Assembly (NCBI RefSeq): GCF_046484155.1
Contig: NZ_JAWOBT010000047.1
Location: forward strand, 14,618 to 78,617
Direction: 5' to 3'
DNA length: 64,000 nt
DNA from: Alkalibacterium sp046484155
GTDB taxonomy: Bacteria > Bacillota > Bacilli > Lactobacillales > Carnobacteriaceae_A
The notes beneath the pieces are model-generated. The model was given only the letters and a program-made list of their open reading frames with translations. It was not told the DNA's origin and ran no database searches. The position numbers were made by a program, and so were the translations under genes. This document shows, piece by piece, positions 1-8,065 of this stretch; position 1 is the stretch's first letter; each line of letters opens with the position of its first letter.

Positions 1-1379
1 TGCACGTTCCCTCTACAGGACGTATTCAAGTCTTTAAAATGCTTTCTCTAGCGGGAGCTTACTGGAGAGGCAATTCAGACAATAAAATGATGCAGCGCGT
101 GTATGGCACTGCCTTTTTTGACAAGAAGGCATTAAAAGACTACCTTAAAATGCGCGAAGAAGCTAAAGAACGCGACCACCGTAAATTGGGCAAGGAATTA
201 GATTTGTTCATGTTGTCTCCTGAAGTAGGATCTGGTTTACCATTCTGGTTACCAAAAGGAGCAACGATCCGTCGTATTATTGAACGTTATATCACAGATA
301 AAGAAATCAGCTTAGGCTACGAACATGTCTACACACCGATTATGGCTAATGTTGAATTTTATAAAAAATCCGGACACTGGGATCATTACCATGAAGATAT
401 GTTTCCACCAATGGATATGGGTGAAGGCGAAATGCTGGTGTTACGTCCAATGAACTGCCCTCATCATATGATGATCTTCAAAAATGATGTGCGCAGTTAC
501 CGTGATTTACCAATCCGTATTGCTGAATTAGGTCAAATGCACCGCTATGAAAAAAGTGGCGCCTTATCTGGCCTGCAACGTGTACGCGAAATGACATTAA
601 ATGATGCACATGTTTTTGTTCGTCCTGATCAAATCAAAGTGGAGTTCAGACGTGTCGTGGACTTGATGCTGGCTGTGTATGAAGATTTTGACATTAAAGA
701 TTACCGTTTCCGTCTAAGTTATCGTGATCCTAAGAATACTGAGAAATATTTCGATGATGATGCAATGTGGGAAAAAGCAGAGTCCATGCTAAAAGAGACA
801 CTGGATGAAATGGGACTTGAATACTTTGAGGCGATTGGTGAGGCTGCTTTTTATGGTCCTAAACTCGATGTTCAAGTGAAAACAGCATTAGGGATTGAAG
901 AAACCTTATCAACGGTCCAACTTGATTTCTTGCTCCCCGAGCGCTTCGATCTAACTTATGTCGGTGAAGATGGTCAAGACAATCACCGACCAGTTGTTAT
1001 CCACCGAGGAATTGTATCTACGATGGAACGATTTGTTGCGTATTTGATCGAGCGATATAAAGGAGCGTTCCCAACTTGGTTAGCGCCTGTTCAAGCTAAA
1101 ATCATTCCAGTTAATTTAGATATTCATGGGGACTATGCAAAAGAGTTGCAGGAAAAAATGGCTTCAAAAGGATTACGTGTAGAAGTAGATATGCGTAACG
1201 AAAAAATGGGGTATAAAATTCGAGAAGCTCAAACCTTGAAAATTCCTTACCAACTTGTTATCGGCGATAACGAAATGGAAGCAGGAACAGTGTCTGTGCG
1301 TAAATACGGTGAGAAGAAAACTGATACAATTGATTTGAATGAATTCATGAATACACTTTTAGAAGAAGGAAAAAAATAA
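1..1379 (+). CDS. thrS: Threonyl-tRNA synthetase, C-terminal part (5' truncated by window)
   Basis: Class II aminoacyl-tRNA synthetase that charges tRNA-Thr in the cytosol. The frame is open from base 3, so the gene starts upstream of the window and only about 458 C-terminal residues of a usual 640 or so are visible. The first visible residues, HVPSTGRIQVFK, run straight into the catalytic core. The RPMNCPHHM segment carries the zinc-binding Cys, HRYEKSGAL holds the motif 2 region, and VIHRGIVSTMERF near the end of the core supplies the later zinc His and motif 3. The last 110 residues or so form the anticodon-binding domain. A strong promoter for infC begins about 20 bases after the stop. 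No terminator was seen between them. Confidence 0.97.
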   Translation, partial: HVPSTGRIQVFKMLSLAGAYWRGNSDNKMMQRVYGTAFFDKKALKDYLKMREEAKERDHRKLGKELDLFMLSPEVGSGLPFWLPKGATIRRIIERYITDKEISLGYEHVYTPIMANVEFYKKSGHWDHYHEDMFPPMDMGEGEMLVLRPMNCPHHMMIFKNDVRSYRDLPIRIAELGQMHRYEKSGALSGLQRVREMTLNDAHVFVRPDQIKVEFRRVVDLMLAVYEDFDIKDYRFRLSYRDPKNTEKYFDDDAMWEKAESMLKETLDEMGLEYFEAIGEAAFYGPKLDVQVKTALGIEETLSTVQLDFLLPERFDLTYVGEDGQDNHRPVVIHRGIVSTMERFVAYLIERYKGAFPTWLAPVQAKIIPVNLDIHGDYAKELQEKMASKGLRVEVDMRNEKMGYKIREAQTLKIPYQLVIGDNEMEAGTVSVRKYGEKKTDTIDLNEFMNTLLEEGKK

Positions 1380-1397
1380 CTGAAAACAAATATTTAC

Positions 1398-1426
1398 TTG
1401 ACACTGATTCTAATTGTTGGTATTAT
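1398..1426 (+). promoter_or_regulatory. Sigma-A promoter for infC-rpmI-rplT
   Basis: TTGACA at 1398-1403 and TATTAT at 1421-1426 are separated by exactly 17 bases. This near-consensus promoter lies just after thrS. It would start a long leader of roughly 190 bases before infC. Confidence 0.8.
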
Positions 1427-1439
1427 TAATAAGTTGGAA

Positions 1440-1622
1440 AAACAAAGCAGAAGCTCCCGCTTCTCGCCTAAGCAGATTAAAATCTCTGGGCAGATATGAA
1501 CGTATATATAATTAAACGCAATGAATTGTGTTTTTATGCGGAGACAAGGCGGGATTTCTATAACTTATAGGAATGTCGTCTTTTTCTGTGTTTTTCTCGC
1601 AAATACTTTGGAGGTGACCACC
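1440..1622 (+). promoter_or_regulatory. infC/L20-type autoregulatory mRNA leader
   Basis: This untranslated leader precedes infC-rpmI-rplT. Firmicutes operons of this kind are attenuated by binding of L20. A 5' element with GAAGC..GCTTC hairpin arms (about 1451-1466) and CTCGCCT is complementary in part to AGGCGGGAT near 1548-1557. A second hairpin (TTTCTATA / TATAGGAA, then TGTC) is followed by a T-rich stretch at about 1579-1584. The two pairings look mutually exclusive, as in an attenuator. The assignment rests on position and hand-drawn pairing, not on a covariance model. Confidence 0.6.
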
Positions 1623-2138
1623 ATAGCAAAAGACATGATTGTCAACGACCGTATTCGTGCTAATGAGGTACGATTGATAGGTAAAGACGGTGAACAGATA
1701 GGCGTAATCCAAACAAAAGAAGCAATGAAGCTGGCAGAAGAAGCTAGTATGGATTTAGTGCTCGTTTCTCCCAATGCTAAACCACCAGTGGCTCGTATCA
1801 TGGATTACGGTAAATTTCGCTATGAACAGCAGAAAAAAGAACGTGAAGCAAGAAAAAATCAAAAAGTTGTTAATATAAAAGAGATTCGATTGAGTCCAAC
1901 TATTGATGACCATGATTTTGACACGAAATTGCGTAACGCTCGTAAATTCCTAGAAAAAGGCGATAAAGTTAAAGTTTCTATTCGTTTCCGAGGTCGAGCT
2001 ATAACTCATAAGGACCTTGGACGTGTAGTGTTGGAACGTATGGCGGAAGAAGCATCTGATATTTCAACAGTTGAGTCCAAGGCTAAGATGGATGGCCGTA
2101 GCATGTTCTTAATGCTCGCACCGAAAAGTGAAAAGTAA
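1623..2138 (+). CDS. infC: Translation initiation factor IF-3, ATA start codon
   Basis: IF-3 binds the 30S subunit, prevents premature 50S joining and proofreads start codons. The 171-residue product has the usual length, with an N-terminal domain (AKDMIVNDRIRANEVRLIG, PPVARIMDYGK) and a lysine-rich linker before the C-terminal domain. I start it at ATA 1623 because GGAGG at 1610-1614 lies 8 bases upstream and the protein then begins IAKDMIVND, matching the family. The in-frame ATG at 1521 lies in the leader and has no ribosome site. The in-frame GTG at 1614 overlaps the Shine-Dalgarno sequence. A rare non-AUG start is typical of infC and permits autoregulation. The first gene of infC-rpmI-rplT. 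Confidence 0.93.
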   Translation: MAKDMIVNDRIRANEVRLIGKDGEQIGVIQTKEAMKLAEEASMDLVLVSPNAKPPVARIMDYGKFRYEQQKKEREARKNQKVVNIKEIRLSPTIDDHDFDTKLRNARKFLEKGDKVKVSIRFRGRAITHKDLGRVVLERMAEEASDISTVESKAKMDGRSMFLMLAPKSEK

Positions 2139-2208
2139 TAAGCTTTAGACTTATATTGAATTTAAGTCTGCTTAAAATTTTAGATAAGAGTATTGGAGGA
2201 AAATTAAA

Positions 2209-2409
2209 ATGCCTAAGCAAAAAACGCATAGTGGATCAGCAAAAAGATTCAAAAGAACTGGTTCTGGAAAATTAAAAAGGGGTCATGCTAAAACTAGCCA
2301 TATGTTTGCGAATAAATCACAAAAACAAAAACGTAATTTACGCAAATCTACTCTGGTTTCTGCTAGTGACTACAAACGTATCAAACAGCAATTAGCTTAT
2401 ATGAAATAA
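2209..2409 (+). CDS. rpmI: 50S ribosomal protein L35
   Basis: A 66-residue, strongly basic ribosomal protein of the large subunit. The sequence opens with MPKQKTHSGSAKRFKRTGSG, the family signature, and continues with a Lys/Arg-rich stretch that contacts 23S rRNA. TTGGAGGA lies about 8 bases before the ATG. It sits 70 bases after infC and 43 bases before rplT, the universal infC-rpmI-rplT order. Expression should follow the leader upstream of infC. Confidence 0.97.
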   Translation: MPKQKTHSGSAKRFKRTGSGKLKRGHAKTSHMFANKSQKQKRNLRKSTLVSASDYKRIKQQLAYMK

Positions 2410-2452
2410 TAATTTAGATTCATAGGATTGTATTGAAGGAGGAAGAACAACA

Positions 2453-2812
2453 ATGGCACGAGTAAAAGGTGGAACAGTAACCCGCAGACGCCGTAAACGC
2501 GTTTTAAAGTTAGCTAAAGGGTATTATGGTGCGAAACATCGCTTGTTTAAAGTTGCAAAACAACAAGTAATGAAATCATATATGTATGCTTTCAGAGACC
2601 GCAAGCAAAACAAACGTAATTTCCGTAAATTATGGATTGCACGTATCAATGCAGCATCACGTATTAATGGCTTAAGCTATTCTAAATTTATGCATGGATT
2701 AAAACTTGCTGATATCGATATAAACCGTAAAATGTTAGCTGATTTAGCAATCAATGATTCAGTAGCATTTACGTCATTAACAGATCAAGCTAAAGACGCA
2801 TTAAATAAGTAA
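2453..2812 (+). CDS. rplT: 50S ribosomal protein L20
   Basis: L20 is an early assembly protein of the 50S subunit and the repressor of its own operon in Firmicutes. The 119-residue product has the basic N-terminus (ARVKGGTVTRRRRKRVLKLA) that threads into 23S rRNA and the globular C-terminal part (RINAASRINGLSYSKFMHGL) that binds both rRNA and the mRNA leader. GGAGGAAG precedes the ATG. It is the last gene of the operon, closed by a long perfect terminator about 12 bases on. Confidence 0.98.
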   Translation: MARVKGGTVTRRRRKRVLKLAKGYYGAKHRLFKVAKQQVMKSYMYAFRDRKQNKRNFRKLWIARINAASRINGLSYSKFMHGLKLADIDINRKMLADLAINDSVAFTSLTDQAKDALNK

Positions 2813-2823
2813 ACGTGAACCAT

Positions 2824-2878
2824 AAGCCATATAATTATGAGTAATATTTACTCATAATTATATGGCTTTTTTTTTTTT
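2824..2878 (+). terminator. Rho-independent terminator after rplT
   Basis: A 21-bp perfect inverted repeat (arms 2824-2844 and 2848-2868, 3-base loop) is followed by a run of T to 2878. It ends the infC-rpmI-rplT transcript. Confidence 0.95.
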
Positions 2879-2921
2879 AGAATATAGAGTCAAAATCATT
2901 TAATGTATTCTTTCCGCTTCA

Positions 2922-2930
2922 TGGTATAAT
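2922..2930 (+). promoter_or_regulatory. Candidate extended -10 promoter for hemY
   Basis: TGGTATAAT at 2922-2930 is an extended -10 element in the 200-bp gap before hemY. No convincing -35 box precedes it. It would give a leader of about 140 bases, in which I recognise no structured element. Confidence 0.4.
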
Positions 2931-3080
2931 AAAATGGATCACGTTGTTATAGAACGTAAGATAACTATACATTCTCCAATGTAAAGTAACTAAATGTAAT
3001 ACATCGATTATTATCAGTATTAATTATGTAATATCGAATGGAGTATATGGGTATTATTATAGTTTGCGAGGGAAAGATGA

Positions 3081-4478
3081 ATGGATAAAGTCAAAAAAAG
3101 AATTGCTATAATTGGTAGTGGAATCACCGGATTAACTACTGCCTATCATTTGAAAAAACAGGTAGATGAAGAGAACCTTCCTGTGGAAGTGATTGTGTTG
3201 GAATCATCCATTCGTTCAGGTGGAAAATTATTTACCATGAAATTTGGCGAACAATTTATTGATTTAGGAGCAGAGTCTATCGATACACGGTTACCTGAAG
3301 CAATGAATTTGATAAAAGAATTAAAATTAGAGGATAATATTGAATTAAGTCAAAATGGGAAACAAGATGTATTTGCATTTAATAAGTTATATCATTTTGA
3401 ATATCCCACCTATAAAGGAATTCCTGTAAAACGAACAGATATTTGGAACTATGAGCTAATTTCCTTTCAGGGAAAACTGGCATTCTTAAGAAATACTTAT
3501 TTTTCTCAAAAAGAAACGACACAAGAATTAACGACAAAAGGATACTTTGCTCAACGTATTGGAGAAGAAATGGCTGAATATGTAGCCGAGCCATACTTTT
3601 CGAAAATCTATTCAAGTGATATCGATGAAATAGGTATCCGTGGTTTTAATGAACCCATTATAGAATTAGAGAAAGAGTATGGATCGTGGACGAAAGCTTT
3701 GGAGAACCATCCGGAAATATGGGATGGTGACGGAATGTATGCGACATTTAAAGACGGCCTTGAAACGCTGACGAATGAATTAGCTATTAGAGTGAATGAG
3801 AGCATTAGATTTTCAAAAAAAGTGACTGAAATTAAAAAGAGCATCAACGGTACTTATATTTTAAACATAAATAAGAAAGAGCAGTTAAGAGTTGATTCCA
3901 TCGTAGTAGCGACAGATTCTGGATCATATCAAGAGCTGTTTTCTGATATCGAATTAAGTGATTACTTTAAAGAAATTAAAATGGGCTCAGTTGGGTTCAT
4001 GTTATTTAGTTTTCCGAAGGACTCCATCCAGAACCCTCCTAAAGGTAATGGTTTGTTGTCTGTTAGACGCAACAATTCATATATCCAAAGTGTCATTTGG
4101 TTAAATAAAAAGTGGAATCATTTTAAAGACAAAGATGAAGAGCTGTTAGGCGTCTATTTCGGCCGTAATGGGGACGGCGTCATGATGTCCTTAAGCAATA
4201 GACAAATAGAGGAAGAGATACTAGAGGATGTATCAAGGATGTTAAATATTGGTAGCAAGCCTAATTATAAAATTATCAAGCGCTGGCCAAATGCTATCCC
4301 TCAATTTACGCTAATGCATGAAGAAAAACGAATAAATTTGATGGAATTTTTAAACGAAAATTATCCGGGTCTTTATTTGGCGGGAAATGGTGTCAATGGG
4401 TTTGGCATTAATAACTGTATTGCCCAAGCAAATAAAATAAGTAAAGAAGCAATAACATATATTAAAAATACAATTTAG
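3081..4478 (+). CDS. hemY: Protoporphyrinogen/coproporphyrinogen III oxidase (HemY/CgoX family)
   Basis: FAD-dependent oxidase of 465 residues that oxidises (copro)porphyrinogen to porphyrin in heme synthesis. The N-terminal dinucleotide-binding loop IAIIGSGITGLTTAYHL (residues 8-24) is followed by an acidic strand end (VLESS) and LGAESIDTR, typical of HemY. The C-terminal flavin motif is LYLAGNGVNGFGINNCIAQA. GAGGGAAAG precedes the ATG. It stands alone between two terminators, with no other heme gene in the window, which is odd because most Lactobacillales lack the full pathway. An amine-oxidase-like flavoenzyme of other specificity is possible, but end-to-end resemblance favours HemY. Confidence 0.8.
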   Translation: MDKVKKRIAIIGSGITGLTTAYHLKKQVDEENLPVEVIVLESSIRSGGKLFTMKFGEQFIDLGAESIDTRLPEAMNLIKELKLEDNIELSQNGKQDVFAFNKLYHFEYPTYKGIPVKRTDIWNYELISFQGKLAFLRNTYFSQKETTQELTTKGYFAQRIGEEMAEYVAEPYFSKIYSSDIDEIGIRGFNEPIIELEKEYGSWTKALENHPEIWDGDGMYATFKDGLETLTNELAIRVNESIRFSKKVTEIKKSINGTYILNINKKEQLRVDSIVVATDSGSYQELFSDIELSDYFKEIKMGSVGFMLFSFPKDSIQNPPKGNGLLSVRRNNSYIQSVIWLNKKWNHFKDKDEELLGVYFGRNGDGVMMSLSNRQIEEEILEDVSRMLNIGSKPNYKIIKRWPNAIPQFTLMHEEKRINLMEFLNENYPGLYLAGNGVNGFGINNCIAQANKISKEAITYIKNTI

Positions 4479-4515
4479 TTTTTTGAAGCATATTATTTGT
4501 TCGGTATACTAGAAA

Positions 4516-4560
4516 AACAGCTAAAACTTTTGATAAAAAAGAGTTTTAGTTGTTTTTTTT
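4516..4560 (+). terminator. Rho-independent terminator after hemY
   Basis: Arms ACAGCTAAAACTTTT and AAGAGTTTTAGTTGT form a stem with two wobble or mismatched positions, and T8 follows. It lies 38 bases after the stop. Confidence 0.85.
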
Positions 4561-4612
4561 TACTCAGAAACGTATTCTAATAATAGACTATGGAATAAGA
4601 AGGGAGATTATT

Positions 4613-5356
4613 ATGAAGGTCACTGTTTTAGGTTTCTATGGAGGTTATCCAACTAAAGGGGTAGGGACAAGTTCCTACTTGATTGAATTAAATGACTTTC
4701 ACCTTTTGCTTGATGTCGGAAGTAACAGTTTATTAACGTTGGAAAAGTACGTTGATCCGATCGATCTGGATGCTGTTTTGTTGTCTCATTACCATCATGA
4801 TCATATTGCTGACTTAGGTGTCTTGCAATTTACTCGTTTATTAAAAAGAGATGACAAAGGAAACAAGCCTCATCTATTACCCATCTATTGTCATAACGAG
4901 GATGTAGATAATTTCAATAAAATGTCTTTTGAAAATGTCAGTCAAGGCATTGCTTTTAATGAAGAGTCGGAACTGACTATTGGACCATTCAAGATCGAAC
5001 ATATGAAAACACTTCATCCTGTACCGTGCTATGCATTTAGAATTACCGAAGAAAAAAGTAATAAGACAATGGTCTTTACTGCTGATTCTGGATATAAAGA
5101 GGATTTTATAGGATTTGCTAAAGATGCAGATTTACTGATAGCAGATAGTAATTTTTATGAGGGAATGGAAAATCATACTGTGCATATGACAGCTAAAGAA
5201 TGTGGGAGAATAGCAAATAAGGCAAACGTCAAGAAGCTGCTACTCACTCATTTACCCCAAACGGGAGATCTGAATCAATTAGTTGAACAAGCACAAGATG
5301 AAGCACCATCTATACCGATCGAACTAGCACATAAGGAAATGATAATAAATGTTTAA
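4613..5356 (+). CDS. MBL-fold metallohydrolase (YhfI/RNase Z-like)
   Basis: A 247-residue cytosolic metallo-beta-lactamase fold protein. The metal-binding motif SHYHHDHIADLG (HxHxDH) lies near residues 58-69. Later ligands are visible as TLHPVPCYAF, FTADSGYKEDF and LLLTHLP. The layout matches B. subtilis YhfI and is close to tRNase Z, but the substrate is unknown. I start at ATG 4613, where AAGGGAG lies 6 bases upstream. The in-frame ATG at 4550 falls in the preceding terminator. It is followed after 14 bases by the lipoate ligase gene, the same yhfI-lplJ pairing as in Bacillus, so the two are probably co-transcribed. Confidence 0.85.
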   Translation: MKVTVLGFYGGYPTKGVGTSSYLIELNDFHLLLDVGSNSLLTLEKYVDPIDLDAVLLSHYHHDHIADLGVLQFTRLLKRDDKGNKPHLLPIYCHNEDVDNFNKMSFENVSQGIAFNEESELTIGPFKIEHMKTLHPVPCYAFRITEEKSNKTMVFTADSGYKEDFIGFAKDADLLIADSNFYEGMENHTVHMTAKECGRIANKANVKKLLLTHLPQTGDLNQLVEQAQDEAPSIPIELAHKEMIINV

Positions 5357-5370
5357 GGAGAGAAGATAAT

Positions 5371-6390
5371 ATGTACTATGTTAAAAATGAGCGTGACGGG
5401 AAAGAGATCCATGATCCGAGAATTAATTTAGCTATAGAATATTACTTGTTAAATGAAGTCAAATTAGATGAACCGATTCTTTTATTTTACATTAATAATA
5501 ACTCAATCATTATTGGACGAAATCAGAATACATATGAAGAGGTCAATACTTCTTATGTGGAAGAGAATGAATTAGAAGTTGTTCGTCGTTTTTCTGGTGG
5601 AGGAGCAGTATACCATGATATGGGCGTCTTGTGTTTCTGTTTTATCACTGAAGATGATGGTGATTCTTTCCGAGATTTCAAAAAATTCACTTTACCTGTT
5701 ATAGATGCTTTGCATGAAATGGGGGTAGAAGGAGCTGAATTAAAAGGAAGAAATGATTTGGTCATTGATGGGAAGAAATTCTCGGGAAACGCTATGTATG
5801 CTAAAAATGGTCGCATGACGGCTCACGGAACACTGATGTTCGATTCGCAAATTGAAGCGATAGTAAAAGCTCTAAAACCAAAAAAACATAAATTAGAATC
5901 AAAAGGAATCAAATCCATAAGAAGTCGTGTAACTAATATCAAACCTTTCTTGGATGATTCATATCAGTTTATGAATGCAAAAGACTTTAGAGATCAATTG
6001 CTTCTTCATATCTATGATACTGATTCCAAAGAAAATATAAAAGAATATGTGTTGACAGATGAAGATTGGGAAAAGATAGAAGTTTTTGCTAAGCGGTATA
6101 CGGCTAACTGGGATTGGAATTATGGAAAATCTCCTGAATTTGATATGGAACGGAGTGAACGACTCTCTGTGGGAACGGTAGAAGTCAAGATGAATGTTAG
6201 AAAAGGTAACATCGAAGACATCCGTATTTATGGAGATTTCTTTGGTCTAGGTGAAATAGAAGATGTGGAAAACAAATTTAAGGGTATTCCTTATACGAGA
6301 AAGGCTATCAAAGAAACTTTCGATAACATTGATAAAAATAAATATTTTGGCAATGTTGATACAGATGAATTAGTCGATTTATTTTACTGA
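5371..6390 (+). CDS. lplA: Lipoate-protein ligase A
   Basis: Activates lipoate with ATP and transfers it to lysines of E2 and GcvH lipoyl domains, allowing growth on scavenged lipoate. The 339-residue protein has the N-terminal catalytic domain with IIIGRNQNTYEEVN, the signature RRFSGGGAVYHDMGVL and KGRNDLVIDGKKFSGNA containing the catalytic-loop Lys. A C-terminal accessory domain starts near residue 245. AAGGAGAG precedes the ATG. It follows the MBL gene closely and ends at a terminator. No lipoylated substrate protein is encoded in the window. Confidence 0.93.
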   Translation: MYYVKNERDGKEIHDPRINLAIEYYLLNEVKLDEPILLFYINNNSIIIGRNQNTYEEVNTSYVEENELEVVRRFSGGGAVYHDMGVLCFCFITEDDGDSFRDFKKFTLPVIDALHEMGVEGAELKGRNDLVIDGKKFSGNAMYAKNGRMTAHGTLMFDSQIEAIVKALKPKKHKLESKGIKSIRSRVTNIKPFLDDSYQFMNAKDFRDQLLLHIYDTDSKENIKEYVLTDEDWEKIEVFAKRYTANWDWNYGKSPEFDMERSERLSVGTVEVKMNVRKGNIEDIRIYGDFFGLGEIEDVENKFKGIPYTRKAIKETFDNIDKNKYFGNVDTDELVDLFY

Positions 6391-6420
6391 TTTAATAATA
6401 GCTTACAAAAAAAGTGTGAC

Positions 6421-6458
6421 CAGCTGATTAGTTTAATCAGCTGTTCATGTTTTTTTTG
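6421..6458 (+). terminator. Rho-independent terminator after lplA
   Basis: CAGCTGATTA / TAATCAGCTG arms (6421-6430 and 6434-6443) are extended by weaker A-T pairing. A T8 run follows at 6451-6458. Confidence 0.88.
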
Positions 6459-6464
6459 TTCAAA

Positions 6465-6633
6465 TTGACAACCTTTATTTATAATAATTATAAATTGATT
6501 TAAAATATAAAATTAAGTAATGTTAAAAAAACCTTATCCTGTAGGGTTTTATATTAATTTTTCGAATAAAAAGAATGAATTTGACGGAAAAATGACAAAA
6601 GGGGTTTACATTCCGTCACATTTAAGCTATTAT
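6465..6633 (+). promoter_or_regulatory. Tandem promoters upstream of spx
   Basis: The 306-bp gap before spx holds two candidate sigma-A promoters. The upstream one is TTGACA 6465-6470 with TATAAA 6489-6494 (18-base spacing). The downstream one is TTTACA 6605-6610 with TATTAT 6628-6633 (17-base spacing). Between them lies a small hairpin at about 6526-6548 (AAAACCTT / AGGGTTTT). Multiple promoters are usual for spx. I cannot name the regulators that act here. Confidence 0.6.
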
Positions 6634-6696
6634 AATAATTGTAAACAGTTTCACTCGGTTTTATTAATTAAACATAATTGAGGGGAGAAATACATA

Positions 6697-7104
6697 ATGG
6701 TTACATTATTCACAACACCTAGTTGCACATCTTGTCGAAAAGCAAAAGCATGGTTAGAAGAGTACGACATCCCTTATACAGAGAAAAATATGGCTCATAA
6801 TCCTTTGGAAATTGAAGAAATAAAAGCTATCATGCGATTAACTGAAGGTGGAACGGAAGATATCATATCTACACGGTCCAAAGCATTTAAAGAATTAAAT
6901 ATCGATTTAAATGAGTTGTCTTTAAAAGAATTGTTTGTATTGATTCAAGACAATCCAACATTGATCAGAAGACCAATTATCTTAGATGAAAGAAGATTAC
7001 AAATTGGGTATAACGAAGATGAGATTCGTCAGTTTGTACCGAGAGCAATCAGAGAAATCGAATTACAGAAAGCACAACGGTTAGTAGCTTTAACACAAAG
7101 TTAA
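6697..7104 (+). CDS. spx: Redox-responsive transcriptional regulator Spx
   Basis: Spx binds the RNA polymerase alpha C-terminal domain and redirects transcription during thiol stress. The 135-residue ArsC-like protein has the redox switch CTSC at residues 10-13, RSKAFKEL in the middle and the conserved RRPIILDERRLQIGY near residue 90. AGGGGAG precedes the ATG. Gene order spx-mecA-coiA-pepF-yjbH matches Bacillus. Its turnover is normally controlled by ClpXP with the YjbH adaptor, also encoded here, so regulator and adaptor are near neighbours. It is closed by a near-perfect bidirectional terminator. Confidence 0.96.
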   Translation: MVTLFTTPSCTSCRKAKAWLEEYDIPYTEKNMAHNPLEIEEIKAIMRLTEGGTEDIISTRSKAFKELNIDLNELSLKELFVLIQDNPTLIRRPIILDERRLQIGYNEDEIRQFVPRAIREIELQKAQRLVALTQS

Positions 7105-7106
7105 AT

Positions 7107-7156
7107 AGTTTATAAAAAGAATCGACAATTACATTTGTCGATTCTTTTTATAAACT
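7107..7156. terminator. Bidirectional terminator after spx
   Basis: A 22-bp perfect inverted repeat (arms 7107-7128 and 7135-7156) contains AAAAAG and CTTTTT at its base, so it can act on either strand. It separates spx from mecA. Confidence 0.9.
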
Positions 7157-7192
7157 GTCACATTTCTACATCGATTTACATACAGTTGTTAC

Positions 7193-7221
7193 TTGTATTT
7201 AGAGAACAGCTTTTGTATAAT
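7193..7221 (+). promoter_or_regulatory. Promoter for mecA
   Basis: TTGTAT (7193-7198) and TATAAT (7216-7221) are spaced 17 bases apart. A short palindrome CTATCGATAG follows at 7236-7245 in the leader, with no assigned role. Confidence 0.65.
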
Positions 7222-7302
7222 AACTAGAGTGCTATCTATCGATAGTACAGTAAAATTATCCCAGCGGGACGTTTATTCCAAAGAAATGCGAGGTGTGGAA
7301 TA

Positions 7303-7944
7303 ATGGAAATAGAATATATCAACGATGATACTATTCGTGTGGTCATTGAAAACACTGATTTAGAAGAACGTGGTATCACTTTTCTTGATTTGTTAGGAAA
7401 TCAAAAACAAATTGAAAAGTTTTTTTATAGTATCTTGGAAGAAGTTGATATTGATGAAGAATTTCAAGAATCTGAAGCGGTCACTTTTCAAGTCATGCCG
7501 AATAATAACGGATTAGAATTATTTATTAGTAAAGGAACTAATTTTAAAGAAGAAGTTGATTCGCTAGACACGTTGAAAGAGCAAATTGATGATAATATTA
7601 ATCAAAATGAGGAATCACTTGATGAAATTGATGAATACACTAAAGGTGATAACACGACCAAAAAAGTCGTGATTGCTTTAGAGAGTTTTGAACAGATGAT
7701 ATCACTTTCCAAATCATTGTTTTTAGAAAGTGGCATGTCAACTCTTTATAGCTACAAAAATAGATACTATCTTCATTTAACTTTCTTTGTAGATGAGATG
7801 GTTGAAAAGACAAGTGATGAGGAAATAGCCATTGCTTTAGAGTTTGGAAATAAAACGAATACAACGCCGGAAGTCTTGAATGAATATGCCGAGAAAATAA
7901 TGGAGAAGAACGCATTAGAGTTAACACGCTATCACTTCAAATGA
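7303..7944 (+). CDS. mecA: Adaptor protein MecA
   Basis: MecA delivers substrates such as ComK or ComX to ClpCP and restrains competence. The 213-residue acidic protein has the N-terminal substrate-binding region (MEIEYINDDTIRVVIENTDL, ERGITFLDLL) and the C-terminal ClpC-binding domain (LESFEQMISLSKSL, YSYKNRYYLHLTF), separated by an acidic linker at about residues 85-120. GAGGTG precedes the ATG. The neighbours are spx and the competence nuclease gene coiA. It has its own promoter and a strong terminator. Confidence 0.95.
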   Translation: MEIEYINDDTIRVVIENTDLEERGITFLDLLGNQKQIEKFFYSILEEVDIDEEFQESEAVTFQVMPNNNGLELFISKGTNFKEEVDSLDTLKEQIDDNINQNEESLDEIDEYTKGDNTTKKVVIALESFEQMISLSKSLFLESGMSTLYSYKNRYYLHLTFFVDEMVEKTSDEEIAIALEFGNKTNTTPEVLNEYAEKIMEKNALELTRYHFK

Positions 7945-7961
7945 AAATTATAATAACTAGT

Positions 7962-8000
7962 AAAACCCACAGAAATTTAATTTTCTGTGGGTTTTTTCGT
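7962..8000 (+). terminator. Rho-independent terminator after mecA
   Basis: AAAACCCACAGAAA / TTTCTGTGGGTTTT arms with a 6-base loop, then TTTTTT. Confidence 0.92.
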
Positions 8001-8065
8001 TACAAAAAAAATAGTTAGTAAATATTAATACTGTAAGAAAAGAAAATAAGCGAGGCGATTTAATA

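Noticed and set aside
1521..1622. N-terminal extension of infC from ATG 1521
   Set aside because: It lies in the structured leader, lacks a ribosome site and adds 34 residues not seen in IF-3.
7107..7156. Riboswitch between spx and mecA
   Set aside because: The structure is a single perfect stem with A and T flanks, best explained as a terminator.
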